NCBI RefSeq assembly: GCF_027107535.1
Contig: NZ_CP114283.1
Span: 4,774,001 to 4,838,000 of the forward strand
Length of the DNA: 64,000 nucleotides
Reading direction: 5' to 3'
From: Streptomyces aurantiacus
Lineage (GTDB): Bacteria > Actinomycetota > Actinomycetes > Streptomycetales > Streptomycetaceae
The notes under the pieces were generated by a model, which searched no databases, had not been told where the DNA came from, and saw only the letters and a list, made by a program, of their open reading frames with translations. Below, piece by piece: positions 8,831 to 17,154 of the stretch; the first letter of the stretch is position 1; each line of letters opens with the position of its first letter. Both the position numbers and the translations under genes were made by a program.

Positions 8831-10906
8831 TTAGGGGCTGGTTGGGGGGTGGGGGTGTTGGCGGAGCCAGTGTTGGAGTTCGCGGTGGCGGTATTGGTAG
8901 GCGGGTCCGCTGTAGCGCATGAGTCCTGCGGTGACGGCCCAGTCCAGGAACAGGCCGAGCCGGAACGGTAGATGGTGGCGTGAGCAGAGCAGGAAAACCG
9001 CATACCGTCGTGAAACGGGTGCACCGACCGCCAGCCCGGTCGCAAGTGCGATCGTGAGCGGGATCGCGAGCCCGAAGGTGAGCCCGAACGCGATTCCGGT
9101 CGCGAGCCCGAAGGCGAGCCCAAAGGCGAGCCCGAAGGCGATTCCGGTCGCTAGCCCGATCATGAGCCCTGCCAAGGAGTCGTCCCTGATGACGTCCCGA
9201 GCTTCGAGAAGCGCACCCGGCTGCCGCATGAATCCGGCCATCAGCCCCATCGCGGGCCCGATTGTGAGCCCGAACGCGATCCCGGCCCCGAGCCCGGTCG
9301 TGGGTTCGTACTCGAGCCCGAACACGATCCCGCCCATGAGCCCGAACCCGAGCCCGGTCCCGAGCCCGGATACGAGATTGCTGCGCCTTTCAACGGTAGT
9401 GAACGGGTTATGCAGCCTCCTGGGGGTGGTGCCCGACTTGGTGGCAACCGCTCCGCTCAGGGCGGCCATTAGCAGGACCATGATCCACACCGGTACTTGG
9501 GATGCAATTACCCAAGCTGGGACGAAGGTGGTGAGAACGAGGAGCGTGGTGAGGAGGGCGTCGGTCGCACGGACGCGCGTGCGTCCGGCGAGGGGCCACA
9601 GTTCGTGCAGGACAAGGTCAGTGGCTTCGGCGCCTGCGGGGGCTGTGGGGTGGAGGGTGCCTGTGGGGTCGAGGTGGGTGGTGAGGTGGTGGAGCCAGCG
9701 GTGGACGTCTTCGGCGGTGTAGCCGCGGGGGTTGGGGGCGGTGCGGGTGGCGGCGGGGATGAAGCGGGCCAGGAGGTGCCGGTCCAGCGTGTTGGCGTCC
9801 GGGAGGGCGAGGAGTTCGGCGGGGTTGCCGTCGTCGTGGTAGACGGTGGCGGTCAGACAGAGCCGCCAGGGGGTGGACAGCCCGGCCACGAGAACGCCAC
9901 CAGGTTGGGCGGCCAGGTGGTCGAGCAGAGGCTCCCAGCGGGCGGTGTCGAGGGCGCGGTCGGCCAAGTAGGTCCATGCGTCGTCGGTGGCGACGGGGTC
10001 GACGGCGATGCGGGCGGCGTCCAGGACGGTGATCTCGGGGGCGAGGGCGTCGTAGTGGCGGGTGCGGCAGGTCAGGATGAGGGGACCGGCGTCCCGGCCT
10101 TGCTGGTGAATGTTGAGGGCGTGGATGACAGCGGTCGCACGGGGTGCGGCGGGATCGGGGGAGCCGTCGGCACGCGGGGGGTCCATCTCGTCCAAGCCGT
10201 CCAGGACCGGCAGCACTAAGTGGTGGCGGACCAGAAGGGCGACCAGGTCCGCGGGCCAGTCGTACGCCTCGACCAGCCGCTGACGCAGAAGATCGGGCAG
10301 GGACTGGCGTTCGGTGTCCCACCGGGATAGTGGGATACGCACCGGGACCGGATCGTCCTCGGCGCGACCGTCGATGAGGGCCAGCAGGAGTTCCAGGGCC
10401 AGCACGGTCTTGCCGGCCCCCGGCGCGCCGGTGACGACGAGCCGTGCGGGGCGGGTGGCGCGGTAGTAGGTGACGATGTCGGGCACGGTCGCCGGGCCTG
10501 AACCCGGGCCGCCAGCCGCCAGGCGTCCGGCCGGTGGGGCCAGCGCCGGACGGACCGCGGCCGGGTGCAGGAGATAGGTGAGGTTGATACGGCGGATGTC
10601 GTCGCCCAGCAACTGCCGCCACACCGCACCCTCCCCCTCCTCGACCAGGCCGGCCAGGGTCGCGGCCAGCACGCGGGCGCGTTCCGCGTCGTTGCCCTCC
10701 ACTGGTTTACGCAGTGCCCTGATCGCGGCCGCGAGTCCGGCCGCGGCCAGCAAGAGGCCCAGTACGCCCGCGGTGTCGGACGGTTCAAGACCACCATGGG
10801 AAATCTGCCAGACCGCGTAGACCGCGCACGCAAGGACCACCACCGCGCACAGAGTGTCGGTCAGTTGCCAGTTGCGCCGCCGGCGACGTCCCCCGAGTCC
10901 GACCAT
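8831..10906 (-). CDS. Membrane NACHT-type NTPase with GL-repeat C-terminus
   Basis: STAND NTPase of 691 residues. Two N-terminal membrane helices (about 19-36 and 46-63) precede a NACHT domain with Walker A GAPGAGKT (160-167) and Walker B LVLPVLDGLDEMD (230-242). After a winged-helix-like region come two more helices (about 445-480), then a long stretch of Gly-Leu repeats (about 510-640, e.g. GLAFGLAFGLATGIAFGL) that looks like packed GxxxG-type membrane helices. The end is short and basic. Bacterial NACHT proteins include antiphage sensors whose C-terminus senses and N-terminus acts; this membrane version is common in Streptomyces and of unknown role. ATG 10906 is the only start in frame; GGAGG is 14 bases upstream. 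It is transcribed alone. Confidence 0.85.
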   Translation of the reverse strand: MVGLGGRRRRRNWQLTDTLCAVVVLACAVYAVWQISHGGLEPSDTAGVLGLLLAAAGLAAAIRALRKPVEGNDAERARVLAATLAGLVEEGEGAVWRQLLGDDIRRINLTYLLHPAAVRPALAPPAGRLAAGGPGSGPATVPDIVTYYRATRPARLVVTGAPGAGKTVLALELLLALIDGRAEDDPVPVRIPLSRWDTERQSLPDLLRQRLVEAYDWPADLVALLVRHHLVLPVLDGLDEMDPPRADGSPDPAAPRATAVIHALNIHQQGRDAGPLILTCRTRHYDALAPEITVLDAARIAVDPVATDDAWTYLADRALDTARWEPLLDHLAAQPGGVLVAGLSTPWRLCLTATVYHDDGNPAELLALPDANTLDRHLLARFIPAATRTAPNPRGYTAEDVHRWLHHLTTHLDPTGTLHPTAPAGAEATDLVLHELWPLAGRTRVRATDALLTTLLVLTTFVPAWVIASQVPVWIMVLLMAALSGAVATKSGTTPRRLHNPFTTVERRSNLVSGLGTGLGFGLMGGIVFGLEYEPTTGLGAGIAFGLTIGPAMGLMAGFMRQPGALLEARDVIRDDSLAGLMIGLATGIAFGLAFGLAFGLATGIAFGLTFGLAIPLTIALATGLAVGAPVSRRYAVFLLCSRHHLPFRLGLFLDWAVTAGLMRYSGPAYQYRHRELQHWLRQHPHPPTSP

Positions 10907-11132
10907 CCCCCGATCATGTCCACCTCCCCTCTCCGCCGGAGCCGAATTCTCCTACTCGTGACGAACTACGGCGGGACCGGTGACGGTGACGGCTCCCCGA
11001 GCTCCTCCTCAAGCTCCCTATTCCGGGCCCGCTGCCGTTGGACCTGGACTCAGGACAGCTCCAAGCGCAGGGCCGTGACCTGCATGGTCTGGTCTGTGGT
11101 CGGGGGTGAAGAAGACGTGGTCGGGGCCGTGG

Positions 11133-12026
11133 TCAGGTATCCCGGGAGTGCATCCAGCTCACGTGCCGGCTCAGGTCCTGCACCGGCCGCCACACGGGCG
11201 CTGCAGGCCCGTCGCGCAGCAGGTCGGCCATCGCCGCGACCAGGACCGGAACCGCGCGCAGAAAGCCCGCCACACCCGTATCCCGGGCCGCTGCGCGCAG
11301 GGCCTGGGCACGGTTTTGGATGCCTGTCGGGCCGGTGTTGTCCAGGATGAACAGCAGCCGCGGGAACACCGGATAGCGTCGCCGCCAGGGCTCCTCCGGC
11401 GGTTCCATGAACGGTTGCCGGGGCCGTGCGACCGGTACGGGCACGTAACTGTGCAGCCGGGCGTAAGCGCCGATCTTCGCGGCCAGGCGCTCAGGCCCCA
11501 TAGTCGCCCGGTCGACCTCGACGAACGCCCGCAGCATCGACCACTCCTCACCCTGGCCTTGGCGGTAGTAGAGCAACGCATCCGGGATCACCGCCTCCCC
11601 GCTGCCGAGGGGGTGGTAGACCTCGGGAATCCAGTCCAAGGGTCGGCACACTTCGCCGCGGCGCCGGGCGTCCTGTACGAACGCCAGCCCGACCTCCGTC
11701 ACGGTCAGCCCGTGTCCCGTCTTCAGCCGCACGGCTGTCCTGTCTGACGCCAGGCGTGGTGCCTGCCAGTCGCGCAGTTCGGGCAACTGCGCGGCCACCT
11801 GCGCTCCGTACTCGGTGACGAACCAGACGCGCGTCCGGCCGGCCTGCGCAAGCGTGACCCGGTCCACCAGACCTTCCAGACGCAGTTTGGCCAGGCGGCG
11901 GCGTGTCTGCTCGATCCGCACCCCGGGCGCGATCAGCAGATGCAGCTGCTCCGTTGTCGCCATCCGGTACTGCGCCAGCACCGCCAATGCCAGCCGGTCC
12001 CCACCACCCGCATCCACGTTCACCAT
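11133..12026 (-). CDS. Replication-relaxation family protein
   Basis: Protein of 297 residues matching the Replic_Relax family (PF13814), found on actinomycete plasmids and integrative elements and assumed to bind DNA. The N-terminus is a winged helix: LALAVLAQYRMATTEQLHLL, then IEQTRRRLAKLRLEGLVDRV. Downstream are VWFVTEYGAQVAAQLPEL and a restriction-endonuclease-like core with IPDALLYYR and RAFVEVDRATM. ATG 12026 has GGAGG seven bases upstream; the much longer open frame beyond it is not protein-like. A truncated relative is at 13914 and a fragment at 12545, suggesting a decayed mobile element. It may control copy number or transfer, but that is inference from context. Confidence 0.85.
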   Translation of the reverse strand: MVNVDAGGGDRLALAVLAQYRMATTEQLHLLIAPGVRIEQTRRRLAKLRLEGLVDRVTLAQAGRTRVWFVTEYGAQVAAQLPELRDWQAPRLASDRTAVRLKTGHGLTVTEVGLAFVQDARRRGEVCRPLDWIPEVYHPLGSGEAVIPDALLYYRQGQGEEWSMLRAFVEVDRATMGPERLAAKIGAYARLHSYVPVPVARPRQPFMEPPEEPWRRRYPVFPRLLFILDNTGPTGIQNRAQALRAAARDTGVAGFLRAVPVLVAAMADLLRDGPAAPVWRPVQDLSRHVSWMHSRDT

Positions 12027-12357
12027 CGCCGTACCTCCGCTGTCGGCCCACAGCAGCACCCCCCTTCTGCCGGGTGCCGCGTCTCCTGCCAGCGCAGCAG
12101 CCGGCCCCGACCACCATCCCGACCACCGCGGCCCGACCACGGTCACGAAGCGACAACACCGCCCCCGACCAGGCCCACAACCCCACCCACCACCCCGCCG
12201 ACAACCCCACCCACAACAGTCCGCGCCCCTCCAGCGCCTGACGGCATATCCGCAGCTCACCACCCCTACCAGACCGTGGTCGCCAGCCCGACATCCCCCT
12301 CTGCACACCCCCACACCCCCACCAGACAGAAGAAGAAGGAAAGGGAAGGGTGGGGAC

Positions 12358-12503
12358 GGGGTGGGCGTGCCTCGGGGGATCGGGGCGCCGGCTCTGTGTT
12401 GCGCGTCGGCGGGGCCTCCGCGCTCGGGCGCCGGGCAAGGCCGGCGCGGGAAGGGGACGGACGGTGGGCCGGGGCGCAGCACGCGCCTGCTGACGCATCG
12501 TTG
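12358..12503. repeat. Dispersed repeat R, copy 3 (longest)
   Basis: The fullest copy. Order of blocks: GGGTGGGCGTGCCTCGGGGG, GTTGCGCGTCGGCGGGGCCT, CGCTCGGGCGCCGGGCAAGG, then GCAGCACGCGCCTGCTGACG. The left part matches 16506-16600 and the right part matches 1-75. It lies about 330 bp upstream of the minus-strand replication-relaxation gene, with no clear open frame of its own. Confidence 0.75.
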
Positions 12504-12544
12504 ATCATTCGCTGTGCGTCTCCCGTACCGCGGCGAACATCCGC

Positions 12545-12740
12545 CAGCCCGCACCGGAGCCCGAATCGGAGTCGTGCGGAACGCTGCAAAGGGCCGATCA
12601 CCGGTCGGCAGGGCATCGTCTGCACCAACGCACTGCCGGAAGACGGCCGCCACCACCCCGACTGCCGGACCAACCTCCAGCGGCAGCCCCTGACGCTGCG
12701 CCAGACCCTGTTCGGGAAGCGCCCGGGCAAGCGTCTCCCA
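12545..12740 (+). pseudogene. C-terminal zinc-ribbon fragment of replication-relaxation paralogue
   Basis: A reading frame gives ITGRQGIVCTNALPEDGRHH, then DCRTNLQRQPLTLRQ and FGKRPGK, closely matching the last 55 residues of the protein ending at 14834 (ITGQQGHLYDDAPPEDGRHC, then TLRQALFGKRPGN). Only the tail is present, directly after repeat R copy 3, and no start lies in frame. It shows that a second gene copy was once here or that the tail was duplicated with the repeat. Confidence 0.7.
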
Positions 12741-12849
12741 CCTGCAAGTGCCCTCCGGCGCCCCGCGGCGTTGAACAGCGGGCAAGACACCGGCTTGGCC
12801 TGCGCGGTGCGACCGCGCAGTGCGCCGTTCCACCGAATAAGGAGTCACC

Positions 12850-13452
12850 GTGCGACAGAGTGGTAAGCGACGTGGCCTGCGAAGTGTGCTCATCCTGGGA
12901 GCAGCCGCGAGCCTCCTGTCTATGAGCGCAGCCCAGGCGTCCGCGGACTGGCCGAAGCCAGGGCCCTTCTACCAGATCGCCAGCCTCGACCCCACGCACG
13001 CAGGCAAATGCCTCCAGATGGACGCCACCCCCATCATGGGAAACAGGGGAGGCGAAGGCCAGTGGGTCATCGCCGCCCCGTGCTCGTCCTCCCCTGTCAG
13101 CGCGGCGCAGCGATGGGAACCGATCCACAACTCCGACGGCACCGCTCAGCTGCGCAACCCCGCCACCGGCAAATGCCTGAGCCACGACAGGTTGTACTCG
13201 GAGTTCGATGGGGCCGTATGTGCCTGGCCGGAGGCGCCCGCGCGAAATAACTCGTTTGCCTATGACTCCAAGACCCAGCAGATCAAGAACGACCATTTCC
13301 TGAAGGCGACGGGGGGCAACTTCGGCACCGAGCCGTGGTCCGGCTGTCTCGACCTCCAGGAGAACGGATTCCTGTCGAACGACACCTGCGACACCATCCC
13401 CCAGTCCCAGCTGTTCGAAGTGCGCGTGGGCACAGCGCCCTCAGGGTCCTGA
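12850..13452 (+). CDS. Secreted ricin-type beta-trefoil protein
   Basis: Exported protein of 200 residues. GTG 12850 has GGAG seven bases upstream. The N-terminus (RQSGKRRGLRSVLILGAAAS, ending near AQASA) is a signal peptide. The mature part has repeated motifs of ricin-type lectin folds: HAGKCLQMD, AQRWEPI, PATGKCLSHD and SGCLDLQ, with paired Cys residues. Such domains bind sugars; here no enzyme domain is attached, so it may be a free lectin or the shell of one. The aromatic QxW motifs are only partly kept (QRW), so sugar binding is uncertain. A second secreted protein of this fold is at 39559. Confidence 0.75.
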   Translation: MRQSGKRRGLRSVLILGAAASLLSMSAAQASADWPKPGPFYQIASLDPTHAGKCLQMDATPIMGNRGGEGQWVIAAPCSSSPVSAAQRWEPIHNSDGTAQLRNPATGKCLSHDRLYSEFDGAVCAWPEAPARNNSFAYDSKTQQIKNDHFLKATGGNFGTEPWSGCLDLQENGFLSNDTCDTIPQSQLFEVRVGTAPSGS

Positions 13453-13647
13453 CCGGTCCTGTGGCGCTTGGCCGACCAGATGCAGGACGTGCCGATGGTC
13501 GACACCATCTGGTTCAGCCGGCAGTGCAGCCCTTTCACCTGTGGCTGCGACCAGGAATTGCCGACGGGCGATCCTGATTCCAGGGCCGTGACCCCTTGAC
13601 CGCCCCCCCCTTGACCGGCAGGTGGTCAAGGGGGTCCGCTGGGCTTG

Positions 13648-13860
13648 TCAGCCGCCGAGGACTCCGTTCGGCAGGAGCGTGTTCAGCATGGTCGCGGGGT
13701 CTGCCAGGCCACCCAGGAGTGGGTCGAGGATCCCTCCCACGAGCGGCCCGGCCACGGGCACGGGTGCGGCCAGTGCGTCGGCGGCGTAAGCCTGAGTGGG
13801 AGCCGAGAGAGCAGCGCCCGTCAGGATGACGGCGGCGATTGCGCGCTTAGTCGTATTCAT
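13648..13860 (-). CDS. Small secreted hypothetical protein
   Basis: Peptide of 70 residues. MNTTKRAIAAVILTGAALSA ends a clear signal peptide with cleavage likely after AYA. The mature part of about 45 residues is hydrophobic and rich in Gly, Leu and Pro (VGGILDPLLGGLADPATML) and has no cysteine, so it is not a chaplin or lantibiotic precursor of a known kind. The ribosome binding site before ATG 13860 is weak; GTG 13878 in frame is an alternative. It faces the ricin-type gene on the other strand. Function unknown. Confidence 0.55.
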   Translation of the reverse strand: MNTTKRAIAAVILTGAALSAPTQAYAADALAAPVPVAGPLVGGILDPLLGGLADPATMLNTLLPNGVLGG

Positions 13861-13913
13861 GACTGCCGTAACGATCACACCGCTTCAAAGACACCGGGCC
13901 CGCCCTGCCACCG

Positions 13914-14834
13914 GTGGACGTTGACGCGCAGGCGACGGGTTCCGGGGCGCGGGGGATGAGCTGGGTGAGGTCGTGGCCGACGGAGGTCCCGCTGAATCTG
14001 CCCAGCAGCAGAGGCACCCGCACCGCCGTCCGCGCGGATGCCGTGTTGCAGGCGCCGGAGGCCGGCCTGCCGGTGCTGTTCGTCGAGGTCGACAACTGCA
14101 CCGAATCCCCCGAGGTACTGGCCGCGAAGTTCGAGAAATACCGCACCTACTTCCGCCTCAAGACCAAGACCGCACAGGGGCTTGAGGTCCCGGTGTGGCG
14201 CTCCCGGTACGCGGCGACGGGCAGGGATGGCCACCCGCCCGTCGCCGTGGTGTTCAACCCCGGCACCCGCATGGGCCCGGAAGCGTTGAAGAACCGGATG
14301 AACACCGTTCTCCAGCTGTCCCGGCAGGTGTGGTCGGGCACCTACCAGTGGCACGGCACCTACGGGGCGGGCGAAGAACGTGACGGCTACTACGACCACG
14401 CGGACGCGATCCCCGTCCTGTTCACCACCCTCGAGCGCCTCCAGACCGGCGGCCCGCACGGCGCGGTATGGAGACGCTGCGGACACGGCCAGTGGGAGAC
14501 CCTCCCCGACGCCCTCGCCAACCCTCAGGACCACGAAGCGTGGGCTGTCCGTGAGGAAGTACGCCGCCGGCAACGCGACGCGGAGCGCGAAGAGCGGCAG
14601 CAGGCCTGGGCAGCGGAACGCGAGCGCTGGGCACAGCAACCCAACCCCGCGCCCGCACCCGAGCCGGAGCCGTGCGAACGCTGCGGACTTGCGATCACCG
14701 GCCAGCAGGGCCACCTCTACGACGATGCGCCACCGGAAGACGGTCGCCACTGCCCCACCTGCCGCACCGACCTCCGACAGCAACCCATGACGCTGCGCCA
14801 GGCCCTCTTCGGAAAGCGCCCGGGCAACCGGTAA
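13914..14834 (+). pseudogene. 5'-truncated replication-relaxation-type gene
   Basis: The frame from GTG 13914 matches the back half of replication-relaxation proteins: WVRSWPTEVPLNLP, RADAVLQAPEAGLPVLFVEV (a nuclease-like core strand with Glu), AAKFEKYRTYFRL, and a C-terminal zinc ribbon with CERC and CPTC pairs. The N-terminal winged-helix half present in the gene at 11133 is missing, and the first 15 codons look like unrelated sequence. The rest is open for 300 codons, so a shortened protein could be made, but no good ribosome binding site precedes it. I read it as a truncated gene from a former mobile element. Confidence 0.7.
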
Positions 14835-15029
14835 CGGACCATCACGGCCCGTGGGCGGGGACCAAGTTGCATAGGCAGCCCGGAAGGCGGGGACCCGGCC
14901 GGCACGGGGTTAAGCAGTCAGCCTCGTGGGGCCCTCTGCGCCGGTGTGTTGCGGAGGGTCCGCTCCTTTGAGTGAGCGGTCGGTGCGCCGACAACTCCGG
15001 GGGCAGCCGGCGGGCAGGAACGCGGGGTG

Positions 15030-15317
15030 TCAGGGGCGGGTGTCCAGGACTGCCGACACGGTCGCAGCGATGATGGTGACCGCGGCCATGACGACCAGCA
15101 CCGTTCTCACCGCCCTCACGCGCCGTCCTGCGCGGGACGCGGGGGCCGGCCCGGGCTGGACTCTCCAGGGCGCGGGCGAATGCTTGCCCTCTGCCGGCAT
15201 CTGCCGGGCTTGGGCGTCGGTCTCCCGCAGTTGCACGCACCACGCGCAGGTGTCCTCTGCATGGCCGGCACTCCGGGTACCGGGACTCGGATCGGAACAG
15301 TCACCGAAGGCTCCCAT
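15030..15317 (-). CDS. Small CxxC membrane protein, hypothetical
   Basis: Protein of 95 residues with DTCAWCVQLRE, a Cys-x-x-Cys pair near residue 24, a basic linker, and one C-terminal membrane helix (VRTVLVVMAAVTIIAATVSA, about 69-88). It looks tail-anchored with the Cys pair in the cytoplasm. GAG eight bases before ATG 15317 is a weak site. A similar Cys-pair mini-protein without the helix is at 16689. These occur with replication-relaxation genes here, but no function can be assigned. Confidence 0.5.
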   Translation of the reverse strand: MGAFGDCSDPSPGTRSAGHAEDTCAWCVQLRETDAQARQMPAEGKHSPAPWRVQPGPAPASRAGRRVRAVRTVLVVMAAVTIIAATVSAVLDTRP

Positions 15318-15604
15318 GGCTGCTCAACGACCGATGCCCGGCCAACGGCCGGAGCCTCACCCGTTTGCCCCGGCCTCCCTGTTCAGCCGCGCCTATCGCA
15401 AGAGCCCGGCACGCCTTCGTCTCCCCAGAAGGGAAGCCCGTCCAGCCCGGGGGCACGGCGCCCGGCCGCTGTCTGCTGGTCACACGAGGTGATCAGCCGC
15501 CGATGACGCCAGCGGTGTGACGTCGGGCCGCAGTCGCAACCGAAACCCGTCTCGCGGAGCTCTGGACCGTTAGTTGTCCGCACGCCACCCGCTGGGAGAC
15601 AGAG

Positions 15605-15925
15605 ATGACCCCCTGGAGCAACGAAAGCCTCAGTTCCTGCGCGTACGCCGACCCCTACGCCGTTCCGGACCTCCCTGAGAGCACCTGGCCGACGCCCGTC
15701 CAATCCGATGACGACCTGGACTACTTCCTGCCGCCGCCCCACCCCGCCGAACGCCTCCACTCAATCCTCGACCCACGTGATGAACGGCGGCTTGCCCTGA
15801 ATGCGACGCTCACCGCCGCCGGTATCCCCCCGATGCCGGAAGACCGCGCGGTCATCGACCAGCTCAGCGCCCTGCCGGCAGACGTCAGCACCGTCCTCCA
15901 GCGCTGGCTGCACCACACCCTGTGA
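15605..15925 (+). CDS. Hypothetical protein
   Basis: Protein of 106 residues from ATG 15605 with GGGAGA six bases upstream. It is acidic, rich in Pro and Asp in the first half (PTPVQSDDDLDYFLPPP), and ends with two helices (ERRLALNATLTAAGIPPMPE, then VIDQLSALPADVSTVLQRWL). It has no cysteine cluster, membrane segment or signal. Codon use is normal. I do not recognise the family. Confidence 0.6.
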   Translation: MTPWSNESLSSCAYADPYAVPDLPESTWPTPVQSDDDLDYFLPPPHPAERLHSILDPRDERRLALNATLTAAGIPPMPEDRAVIDQLSALPADVSTVLQRWLHHTL

Positions 15926-16025
15926 ACCCGAGGAGGGACCCGGGGACCCGGGGACTTGCGACCGTGCGCAACGCGCTGCATCGGGTGGTGACCGGCCCGA
16001 TTCCTGTCCCGGCCCGGTCACATTC

Positions 16026-16382
16026 TCACCCGCCGACGGGCACAGGACGTGGGGGCAGTCCAGGCGGCACTATCCAGACGAGCTGACCATGCTGCGGCCG
16101 TTCAGCGGGCGGACAGTCCAGCCGGGTCGGATGGATGCCGTCGGCCCGGATGCCATCGGCGTCCTGGGTGACGTCGAAATACACCCGGTGGCCCGGAACC
16201 AGCACGCGGTCCGCGTCACCGTGCACCGCCGACCGGTGGGCGACAGCCTCCCAGCCACCGCCGTCCTGAGTGATGGCACCCACACCCCGTCCGGCATCGA
16301 ACCACTTCACCACACCGCTCGGCACAGGCACCCCCAGCTCTTGGCGCCACCGGATGGAAGCCTCCAGAATCTGCCCGCGCAT
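16026..16382 (-). CDS. Cold-shock-domain-like protein
   Basis: Protein of 118 residues. PSGVVKWFDAGRGVGAITQD corresponds to the RNP-1 region of CspA-type proteins (usually GTVKWFNAEKGFGFI), followed by WEAVAHRSAVHGDADRVL (equivalent of VFVHYSAI) and VYFDVTQDADGIRADGI. The second RNP aromatic cluster is degraded (GVGAI instead of GFGFI; AVAH instead of VFVH), so nucleic-acid binding may be weak or altered. A 30-residue helical N-terminal extension is unusual. The start is uncertain because ATG 16382 lacks a good ribosome binding site. Repeat R copy 4 lies about 120 bp upstream. Confidence 0.65.
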   Translation of the reverse strand: MRGQILEASIRWRQELGVPVPSGVVKWFDAGRGVGAITQDGGGWEAVAHRSAVHGDADRVLVPGHRVYFDVTQDADGIRADGIHPTRLDCPPAERPQHGQLVWIVPPGLPPRPVPVGG

Positions 16383-16505
16383 GATCACCGACAACCGGCG
16401 CGGGTCCTGGCGCGCGAGGCAGACACCCCGCGCCCGACCAGGCTTCACCACCCCAAGCAGCCGCCGCTGGCCGACCTTCCGGCCGCCCTCAGGAGGGAGG
16501 GGCGG

Positions 16506-16600
16506 GGGCGGGGTGGGCGTGCCTCGGGGGATCGGGGCGCCGTCCTCTTGTTGCGCGTCGGCGGGGCCTCCACGCTCGGGCGCCGGGCAAGGCCGGCTGG
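16506..16600. repeat. Dispersed repeat R, copy 4
   Basis: It matches the left two thirds of copy 3 nearly base for base: GGGTGGGCGTGCCTCGGGGG, GTTGCGCGTCGGCGGGGCCT, CGCTCGGGCGCCGGGCAAGG. It then diverges at GCTGGCATGG. It stands upstream of the minus-strand cold-shock-like gene, as copy 3 stands upstream of another minus-strand gene. Confidence 0.75.
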
Positions 16601-16688
16601 CATGGTGACCCCGACCGTGATCCCGCGAGCCTGCAAGAGCTGTTCGAGGACTGGGGACCCGCCCCATTGACTGGTGCGAGGGGGCTGT

Positions 16689-16838
16689 TCAGCGCTTCTT
16701 GAGGGCGGCCAGGTAGACCCGGACCAGCTCCGCGCCCGCCGTGCACCGCCCGGTCCCTCTCGGGCACTCGTGGCACGCGCGCAGGTGTTCCACATACGTG
16801 TCGTAGCTGCGCTGGGCAGCGGGTGTCATGGTGTGCAT
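16689..16838 (-). CDS. 49-residue Cys-rich mini-protein
   Basis: ATG 16838 has GGGGAGG five bases upstream, a strong site. The peptide MHTMTPAAQRSYDTYVEHLR continues with ACHECPRGTGRC and ends AALKKR. Three Cys and two His around CHECPRGTGRC could bind zinc. It is one short helix, the Cys loop, and another helix. Similar tiny proteins are frequent in Streptomyces, but the function is unknown. It is separate from the NTPase operon, whose last stop is at 17155. Confidence 0.65.
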   Translation of the reverse strand: MHTMTPAAQRSYDTYVEHLRACHECPRGTGRCTAGAELVRVYLAALKKR

Positions 16839-16954
16839 TCGTGCCTCCCCGCGACCCGCGCCACCGGCGCGCTTGCTTGCCGACGGTCGCCAGTCAAACC
16901 CGAGCATATGGCGCGAGGAGCGCGTCTGTACCCCACTGCATGACGACGAAGGAG

Positions 16955-16990
16955 GGGCCCGTGCCGGTTCCGTCAACGCGGCACGGACCC
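16955..16990. repeat. 36-nt hairpin repeat, copy B
   Basis: Identical over 36 bases to 8609-8644, including the arms CCGTGCCG/CGGCACGG. It lies 165 bases beyond the stop of the minus-strand TPR NTPase gene, the same arrangement and orientation as copy A has to the NACHT gene. Confidence 0.65.
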
Positions 16991-17154
16991 CGCGCCGAAC
17001 CTATCCGACGCCCACCAGAGTCCACGGGCCGGAGCTCCATGTGTGAGTGATGGCAGTAGCCGGATCTGGCGGGACGCTCGGCAGAAAGCCAACCGGGAGC
17101 CCGGTCGTTGAGGGTGAGTTAAGAAAGCGTGCCACCAGTCACAAGCGCCGGTAG

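Noticed and set aside
11548..12498. Minus-strand frame with a membrane-like segment and good RBS at 12294
   Set aside because: The frame runs through the replication-relaxation gene in another phase and has no natural end; a small membrane protein ahead of that gene is possible but not supported.
16955..16990. The 36-nt hairpin as a tRNA piece or att site core
   Set aside because: It shows no T-loop or anticodon arm pattern and no integrase gene is in the window; recombination site remains only one option.
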